Source of the DNA: Arthrobacter sp. StoSoilB20
GTDB lineage: Bacteria; Actinomycetota; Actinomycetes; Actinomycetales; Micrococcaceae
DNA: 64,000 nucleotides
Direction of reading: 5' to 3'
Assembly: GCF_019977295.1 (NCBI RefSeq)
Contig: NZ_AP024651.1
Span: forward strand, 3,410,001 to 3,474,000
The notes beneath the pieces were generated by a model. It ran no database searches. It saw only the letters and a program-made list of their open reading frames with translations, and was not told the DNA's origin. A program made the translations under genes and the position numbers. This document shows, one piece after another, positions 58,984 through 64,000 of this stretch; position 1 is the stretch's first letter; each line of letters begins with the position of its first letter.

Positions 58984-59894
58984 TGACCACCACGCTCATT
59001 CAAAAAGAAGCCCCGCCCAAGACGGGTTCCCCGGCCGACCCAACGGCCGCCGTCGAATCTTCACCGCAGGATGGAGCCGAACGCACGACGCCGGCGCCCG
59101 GCAAAGTGCGACGCCTGGCCGCCGCGGCCGGTTCAGCCGCCTGGAAATCCGCAGCCGTCCTGGCGTTCCTGGCACTGTGGGAGCTTGGACCGACCTACTT
59201 GGCGAGTCCTTCCACCCGGGTGTTCCTGCCGCCGTTGCACGAGGTGCTGCTGGCCTGGGGCAAGCTCTTCGAAGCCGGCACAATCCAAGGGCACATCGCG
59301 GCCAGCCTCACCCGTTCGGTGGCTGGCTTCGGCGCGGCCCTGGTGGCGGGTGTCTCCCTGGGGCTGCTCATTGCCTGGTACGGGCGGCTGAACTCGGTCC
59401 TGAACCCCTTGCTGGAACTGTTCCGCAACACAGCTGCACTTGCACTGCTGCCGGTCTTCACGCTGTTGCTGGGAATCGGCGAGGAATCGAAGATCAGCAT
59501 CGTGGCGTACGCCGCGTTCTTCCCGGTGCTGCTGAACACCATCGCCGGCGTGAAGACCGTGGATCCGCTACTGATCAGGGCAGCCCGTTCTTTGGGACTG
59601 AACAGCTTCAGGCTTTTCCAGAAGGTCATCCTGCCCTCTGCGGTTCCCACGATCTTCACCGGTATCCGGATGGCCGGCACGGCCTCCATCCTGGTGTTGA
59701 TCGCCGCGGAAATGGTGGGAGCCAAGGCAGGGCTGGGTTATCTGATCGTCAACGCCCAAAGCAGCTTCCTCATCCCGGACATGTACGCCGGCATCCTTAC
59801 GGTGTCCTTGCTGGGCCTCGGCGTGAACTTCCTGCTGGTGGCCCTTGAACGCCATTTCTCCCGCTGGCGCACTGCTGTTGGTGCTGCCTCCTAG
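58983..59894 (+). CDS. ssuC: ABC transporter permease, SsuC/TauC type
   Basis: 303 residues. The N-terminal 50 residues are polar (Pro/Thr/Ala-rich), longer than usual. Then come about six transmembrane helices and the cytoplasmic coupling motif of the family, IRAARSLGLNSFRLFQKVILPSAVPTIFTGIRM (EAA-loop type), near residues 195-225. The ATG shares its A with the ssuB stop (TGATG). It forms the channel for SsuA-bound substrate. Confidence 0.93.
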   Translation: MTTTLIQKEAPPKTGSPADPTAAVESSPQDGAERTTPAPGKVRRLAAAAGSAAWKSAAVLAFLALWELGPTYLASPSTRVFLPPLHEVLLAWGKLFEAGTIQGHIAASLTRSVAGFGAALVAGVSLGLLIAWYGRLNSVLNPLLELFRNTAALALLPVFTLLLGIGEESKISIVAYAAFFPVLLNTIAGVKTVDPLLIRAARSLGLNSFRLFQKVILPSAVPTIFTGIRMAGTASILVLIAAEMVGAKAGLGYLIVNAQSSFLIPDMYAGILTVSLLGLGVNFLLVALERHFSRWRTAVGAAS

Positions 59895-59981
59895 AACCAC
59901 CCCGCTTCTTGGAAGCAACCGGCTTCCTGGAACCAACCCGCGGCATCTGCCGCAACCGTCACAACAAGTAAGGAATGAACC

Positions 59982-60914
59982 ATGACCGTCATTACCGAAA
60001 CCAAACTCGGGTTCGCCAAGCTGGGCTCCCGCATCGGCGCCGAAATCCGTGGCCTGGATATCAGCGGAGACCTCAGTGAGGACACCGTCGCGCAGATCAG
60101 GGCCGCGCTCAACGAGCACAAGGCACTGGTGTTCCGGGAGGCCAACATCTTCAGTGACGAGGCCCAGGTGAAGTTCGCCTCGCACTTCGGGCCACTGACC
60201 AAAGCGCACCCCACGGTGGCCTCGGTGGAGGGCGAGGAAAATGTCCTGCCGGTTGACAGTGAGAACGGCTCGGCCAATAACTGGCATACGGACGTCACCT
60301 TCGTGGTGAACCCGCCGCAGGCTTCAACTCTGCGCAGCATCGATCTCCCTGCCTATGGCGGCGAGACGCTGATTGCTTCCTCGGCCGGCGCTTACCAGGA
60401 CCTCCCGGAGGAGTTGCGGAGCTTCGCGGACAACCTGTGGGCCATCCACACCAACGACTACGACTACTCCGTCCCGAAGAACCTGGAGCACTCCAACGCC
60501 GAAGAGCGCCGCAAGGAGTTCACCCGCCTGAAGTTCGAGACCGCCCACCCCGTGGTGCGGGTCCACCCCCTGACCGGCGAGCGCGGATTGTTCATTGGGG
60601 GCTTCGCGCAGCGGCTCCGGATTGTGGGCTTGTCCAATACGGAATCAAAGGACATCATCCGCCTGCTGCAGGCGTACGTGACGCGTCCGGAGAACGTGGT
60701 CCGGGTGAACTGGGAGCCCAACCAGGTTGTCCTGTTCGATAACCGCATCACCCAGCACTACGCCCCGGACAACTACGACGGCCAGCCGCGCAAGCTCAAC
60801 CGCGTGACCATTGCCGGGGACATCCCGGTGGGTATCGATGGCAAGCCCAGCCAGGCGTTGCAGGGTGATTCGAGCACCTACTCCGTGGTGGCTCCGATCA
60901 GCAGCGCATCGTAG
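59982..60914 (+). CDS. TauD/TfdA-family Fe(II)/2-oxoglutarate dioxygenase
   Basis: 310 residues. The iron-binding facial triad is visible as HTD in NNWHTDVTFVVNPP (about residues 102-104) and the distal His in ITQHYAPDNYDGQPRKLNRVTIAGD. The Arg of that last segment binds 2-oxoglutarate. TauD hydroxylates taurine to release sulfite; relatives act on alkyl sulfates or on 2,4-D. Its position directly after an SsuABC-type importer favours desulfonation of an imported organosulfonate under sulfur starvation. The 87-base gap upstream contains an imperfect repeat of GGCTTCCTGGAACCAACC. Confidence 0.9.
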   Translation: MTVITETKLGFAKLGSRIGAEIRGLDISGDLSEDTVAQIRAALNEHKALVFREANIFSDEAQVKFASHFGPLTKAHPTVASVEGEENVLPVDSENGSANNWHTDVTFVVNPPQASTLRSIDLPAYGGETLIASSAGAYQDLPEELRSFADNLWAIHTNDYDYSVPKNLEHSNAEERRKEFTRLKFETAHPVVRVHPLTGERGLFIGGFAQRLRIVGLSNTESKDIIRLLQAYVTRPENVVRVNWEPNQVVLFDNRITQHYAPDNYDGQPRKLNRVTIAGDIPVGIDGKPSQALQGDSSTYSVVAPISSAS

Positions 60915-60932
60915 CCATGTGTTGCTGTCCCC

Positions 60933-60999
60933 ACCCAACTGAGTCGCAGTGAGCGCGTTTTCAGAGGCCATAACGCGCACAACTGCGACTCAGTTGGGT
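60933..60999. repeat. 67-bp palindromic element (REP-like) between convergent genes
   Basis: Perfect 18-bp terminal inverted repeats ACCCAACTGAGTCGCAGT (60933-60950) and complement (60982-60999). Inside them a second pair, GCGCGTT (60953-60959)/AACGCGC (60972-60978), flanks a 12-base loop. The whole forms one long hairpin between the convergent tauD and aldo/keto reductase stops. There is no T-tract. The structure resembles dispersed palindromic elements of Arthrobacter genomes. Confidence 0.85.
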
Positions 61000-61010
61000 T
61001 AAAACCGGGG

Positions 61011-61970
61011 TTAGGGGATGTTGCTCCCCCGGGCTGCCACCCACAATCCGTACCACTGGGCACGGGTCATTGTGGCGGCAACTGAGGCGGCATCGGCGCA
61101 TGCCTTGATGCGCCCGGGATTGGTAGTGCCGATCACCGGCGAGATGCCGGCGGGGTGCTTCATCAGCCAGCCCAGCAGCACTGACTCCGGCGTGGTGTTC
61201 TTCTCCCCCGCCAATTTTTCAAGCATCTCCGTGGCCGCCGACTCCGCAGGCGACAACTCCGCAGCCGGTGCACCCGTATATCGCCCCTGGGCCAGGGAAC
61301 CATACGCCTGAAGTTCGATTCCTTGAGCCATGCAGTGTTCCAGGGTTCCGTGCGGGAAGCTGAACCCCAGCCCGTCTGCGTGGTTGACCAGCACAGTGCT
61401 CTCCAGCCAATCCCGGCGGAGCAGGCTCATTTCCAGCTGGTTCGCCACGATCGGGGTCTCCAACTGGTCCTGCAGGAACGCGATTTGCGCACCGGACATG
61501 TTGGACACGCCCAGTTGCCGCACCTTGCCTTCGGACATTAACTGCCCGACGGCGTCCGCCACCTCACGGGGGTCCATCAAGGGATCGGGCCGGTGCAGCA
61601 GCAGCACGTCCACGTAATCTGTCTGGAGTCGTTTGAGGCTCCCGTTGACCCGTTCCAGAATGGCTTCCCGGCTGAGGTCATAATGCGTCTGGAGTCCGCG
61701 CTCCCCCAGCCTGATTCCGCATTTGGTCTGCAGCTGGATCTTTTCCCGCAGACCTTGCGAACGGGCGAGGACTTCACCAAAGACGGCCTCGGACTTTCCA
61801 CTGCGATAGATATCCGCATGGTCGAAAAGTCCAACACCAATCCCCTGTGCAGCTTCAACCACCGCAGCGGCCTGATCGATCTCCGCGGCGCCGTAGGATG
61901 TGCCGTCCCAGGGGCCGCCGAGTCCCATGCAGCCGTATATGAGGCGTCCCCGCCCGTTCGCATTCGTCAT
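61011..61970 (-). CDS. Aldo/keto reductase, YdhF-like
   Basis: 319 residues from MTNANGRGRLIYGCMGLGGPW. NADPH-dependent TIM-barrel oxidoreductase reducing aldehydes or ketones. The catalytic tetrad is visible: Asp and Tyr in LFDHADIYRSGKSEAVFG, Lys in LQTKCGIR, His in LLLHRPDPLMDP. The C-terminal IGTTNPGRIKACADA binds the cofactor phosphate. The substrate is unknown. It lies 23 bases downstream of the alpha-glucosidase on the same strand and is likely cotranscribed. Confidence 0.92.
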   Translation of the reverse strand: MTNANGRGRLIYGCMGLGGPWDGTSYGAAEIDQAAAVVEAAQGIGVGLFDHADIYRSGKSEAVFGEVLARSQGLREKIQLQTKCGIRLGERGLQTHYDLSREAILERVNGSLKRLQTDYVDVLLLHRPDPLMDPREVADAVGQLMSEGKVRQLGVSNMSGAQIAFLQDQLETPIVANQLEMSLLRRDWLESTVLVNHADGLGFSFPHGTLEHCMAQGIELQAYGSLAQGRYTGAPAAELSPAESAATEMLEKLAGEKNTTPESVLLGWLMKHPAGISPVIGTTNPGRIKACADAASVAATMTRAQWYGLWVAARGSNIP

Positions 61971-61993
61971 GGTTTCAGTATTGTCCTCAGCGC

Positions 61994-63748
61994 TTAGTCG
62001 CTGCTGACAATCCACGCGGTGGTATCTGAAGGCAGCTTGCCATCCTCCAGGGGTTCACTGGTTACCACTACGTCACCGTCAGGCAGTTCAACCGGTTCAC
62101 TGCCGAAGTTGGTGACGGCGTGCCAGCCACCCGGGCGGCTGAAGTGCAGGACGTCCGGGTTCCCGGTTTCCACCCACTGAAGTTCCTCCGCTGTCTGGAG
62201 CTTGCTGCGCAGGTGCAGTGCCTTCTTATAGAGCTCCAGCGTGGAACCTTCCACGCCTTCCTGCGTGGATACTGCGTAATCCTTGAACCACTCCGGCTGG
62301 GGAAGATGCGCTTTGCCTGCACCGAAGCCGAAGGACGGGCCTTCTACGGTCCAGGGCAGCGGCACACGGCAACCATCGCGCCCGATCTCCACTCCCGGGT
62401 TGCGGAAGAAGGACGGGTCCTGGCGTTCTGAGTCCGGAATCTCCGCGACTTCACGCAGGCCGAGCTCTTCACCCTGGTAGAGGTAGGCAGAACCGGGGAG
62501 GGCAAGCAGCAACAGCGTCGCGGCGCGTGCACGACGCAAGCCAAGTTCGACGTCGAGCTCTTCGGCCGGTGCGCCGGCCAGCAACCAGCCCTTGCCGTCC
62601 TGGCCCTTGGGCTCGCCGCCGGTGATGTCCTGTGCAGCATTGGTTCCCTGGGCAACGGAACCACCCTTGGGCAGGCCGTAGCGGGTGGCATGGCGGACGA
62701 CGTCGTGGTTGGAAAAGACCCAGGTGGACGATGCCCCTGACTCCTTGGCCGCCACCAGGTTGTCGGTGATGATCTTCCGGAAGGCGGCAGCGTCGTAGTC
62801 GGACTGCAGGAGGTCGAAGTTGAACGCCTGCCCCAGCCCTTCGGGGCTTGCATAGCGGGCACGGCGGGACTCATGGACCCAAGCCTCGGCGACGGCGGTG
62901 CGGGGCGGGTTGTACTCGTTGAAGAGTTTGCGCCACTCGGCATAGACCTCGTGCACTTCATCGCGATCCCAGAACGGGTGGGAACCGTCGGTGAAACCAT
63001 CCGTGCCATGGGCTTTGGCTTCCAGATCCGCCTTCATGGGCAACGGCTCGGAAAGGTCCTTGGCCATGCCATGGGCTACGTCGATCCGGAAACCGTCAAC
63101 GCCGCGGTCGGACCAGAATCGCAGGGTCTTCAGGAAGTCCTCACGAACCTCCGGGTTTTCCCAGTTGAAGTCCGGCTGCTCCTTGGCAAAGATGTGCATG
63201 TACCACTGTCCGGGCGTACCGTCGGGCTCGGTGATCCGGTCCCAGATGGGTCCACCGAAGACGGAGTCCCAGTCCGAGGGCGGCAGCTCACCGTTCTCTC
63301 CCCTTCCATCACGGAAGATGTAACGTTCACGGGCGGCCGATCCCTTGGGGGAAGCCAGCGCTTCCTTGAACCACTCATGGCGGTCCGAGGAGTGGTTGGG
63401 GACGATGTCCGCCACGATCTTGATACCCGCCGCATGCAGGGCCTCGACCATTTCGTCGAAGTCCTCAAGGGTTCCCAGCTTCGGATCCACGTTGCGGTAG
63501 TCATCGACGTCGTAGCCACCGTCAGCGAGCGCCGAGGGGTAGAACGGGCTCAGCCATACGGCGTCGATGCCGAGTTCCTTGAGGTAGGGAACCTTGGCAG
63601 TGATGCCCTTGATGTCTCCGAGTCCGTCCCCGTTGGCGTCGTGGAAGCTGCGGGGATAGATCTGGTAGACGGCGGCCTGGCGCCACCAATGTGGGTCGGT
63701 CATGCGGTCTGCTTCGGTACGGTGTGCCTGAGTGGCCGAGGTGCTCAC
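61994..63748 (-). CDS. GH13 alpha-glucosidase / oligo-1,6-glucosidase
   Basis: 584 residues from a GTG with AAAGGAG just upstream; cytoplasmic (no signal peptide). The GH13 conserved regions are complete: ADIVPNHSSDRHEWF (region I), GFRIDVAHGM with the nucleophile Asp (about residue 223), AVAEAWV with the acid/base Glu (about 288), and FSNHDVVRHATRYG with the stabilising Asp. The insert and C-terminal beta domain are normal. It splits alpha-glucosides from the non-reducing end and presumably acts on oligosaccharides imported by the adjacent ABC system, whose permease ends at 63825. Confidence 0.94.
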   Translation of the reverse strand: MSTSATQAHRTEADRMTDPHWWRQAAVYQIYPRSFHDANGDGLGDIKGITAKVPYLKELGIDAVWLSPFYPSALADGGYDVDDYRNVDPKLGTLEDFDEMVEALHAAGIKIVADIVPNHSSDRHEWFKEALASPKGSAARERYIFRDGRGENGELPPSDWDSVFGGPIWDRITEPDGTPGQWYMHIFAKEQPDFNWENPEVREDFLKTLRFWSDRGVDGFRIDVAHGMAKDLSEPLPMKADLEAKAHGTDGFTDGSHPFWDRDEVHEVYAEWRKLFNEYNPPRTAVAEAWVHESRRARYASPEGLGQAFNFDLLQSDYDAAAFRKIITDNLVAAKESGASSTWVFSNHDVVRHATRYGLPKGGSVAQGTNAAQDITGGEPKGQDGKGWLLAGAPAEELDVELGLRRARAATLLLLALPGSAYLYQGEELGLREVAEIPDSERQDPSFFRNPGVEIGRDGCRVPLPWTVEGPSFGFGAGKAHLPQPEWFKDYAVSTQEGVEGSTLELYKKALHLRSKLQTAEELQWVETGNPDVLHFSRPGGWHAVTNFGSEPVELPDGDVVVTSEPLEDGKLPSDTTAWIVSSD

Positions 63749-63760
63749 GAAACTCCTTTG

Positions 63761-63775
63761 ATTTAGTATCTAAAT
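63761..63775 (-). promoter_or_regulatory. AT-rich palindrome upstream of the alpha-glucosidase
   Basis: ATTTAG-TAT-CTAAAT (arms 63761-63766 and 63770-63775), starting 13 bases before the GTG and next to the ribosome site. It is the kind of operator used by sugar repressors of the ROK or LacI type; the regulator itself is not in the window. Confidence 0.45.
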
Positions 63776-63824
63776 TTATATCCCGGACCAGTATGAAACG
63801 GCCGGACGTTGCAGGTCAACAGGC

Positions 63825-64000
63825 CTAACCCTTCACAGCGCCCTGGGTCACGCCTGCCATCACCCAACGCTGCGTGAACAGGTAGGCAATGATCGCCGGG
63901 GCCATCGCCATCAGGTAGGAGGCGAAGGACACGTGGTAATTGTTGCTGAACTGCGTTTGGAAAAGGTTCTGCCGCACGGGAAGCGTCTGCAGGGACGGAT
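63825..64000 (-). CDS. Sugar ABC transporter permease, MalG/GanQ type, C-terminal end
   Basis: The last 58 codons of a gene that continues beyond the right edge. The residues PSLQTLPVRQNLFQTQFSNN, then YHVSFASYLMAMAPAIIAYLF and TQRWVMAGVTQGAVKG match the final periplasmic loop, last helix and conserved C-terminus (QRWVMAGVTQGAVKG, typically Q-R-x-x-x-x-G-x-x-x-G-A-V-K-G) of carbohydrate CUT1-type permeases. It lies 76 bases upstream of the alpha-glucosidase on the same strand, so uptake and cleavage genes form one operon. Confidence 0.9.
   Translation of the reverse strand, partial: PSLQTLPVRQNLFQTQFSNNYHVSFASYLMAMAPAIIAYLFTQRWVMAGVTQGAVKG

Overview
The window is a GC-rich chromosomal segment from an actinobacterium, most likely an Arthrobacter/Paenarthrobacter-type member of the Micrococcaceae. 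The evidence is the mycothiol synthase gene (mshD), an orphan GlnR-type regulator, an RpoB of 1168 residues, frequent GTG and TTG starts, and the actinobacterial neighbourhoods ppk-MutT1, thyA-dfrA and hadAB-murB. It is core chromosome: there is no transposase, integrase, prophage, rRNA operon or CRISPR array.

Layout. (1) 1-2414: the N-terminal 800 residues of a very large polytopic membrane protein on the minus strand, cut by the window edge. (2) 2490-23934: the information-processing block, nearly all minus strand: rpsL-rpsG-fusA-tuf, rpoB-rpoC, rplJ-rplL, rplK-rplA, and tRNA-Trp-secE-nusG. A thiolase and a YbaK-type deacylase lie on the opposite strand between rplL and rpoB. Two tandem double-GNAT paralogues lie between rplA and rplJ. 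(3) 24095-30504: an aminotransferase, a seven-unit 32-bp tandem repeat, and a divergent envelope-stress-type locus. That locus has a LuxR-type response regulator and a PspC-domain histidine kinase on one strand, and two PspC proteins plus a small membrane protein on the other. (4) 30648-38617: phosphofructokinase, a GNAT, a PadR-MFS pair with a clear palindromic operator, YgfZ with an ankyrin protein, a flavodoxin-like protein, a nitrobindin-like protein, a 37-residue membrane peptide and a membrane permease. (5) 38878-44136: glnR, mshD, ppk and a Nudix/histidine-phosphatase fusion. (6) 44145-49227: a YtrA-type GntR module with a textbook inverted-repeat operator, then overlapping thyA and dfrA, a small membrane protein and asd. 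(7) 49265-56697: an AlkZ-like winged-helix protein, murB, an MFS exporter, hadB and hadA, a DUF2797 protein and a CitE-like lyase. (8) 57068-60914: an SsuABC/TauABC-type importer with a TauD-type dioxygenase. (9) 61011-64000: an aldo/keto reductase, a GH13 alpha-glucosidase and the end of a sugar ABC permease.

Most genes are conserved and recognisable. The less explained material is non-coding: three intergenic tandem-repeat arrays (two share a GCCGAGGGGCG-type core), a 67-bp palindromic element, several nested inverted repeats, helically phased direct repeats upstream of the sulfonate importer, and predicted operators for the PadR and GntR regulators. I did not find a convincing wholly new multi-gene system. 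The best candidates for follow-up are the PspC two-component locus, the tandem GNAT pair inside the ribosomal protein cluster, and the repeat families. Starts were chosen from Shine-Dalgarno spacing and family length; several differ from the longest open frame.
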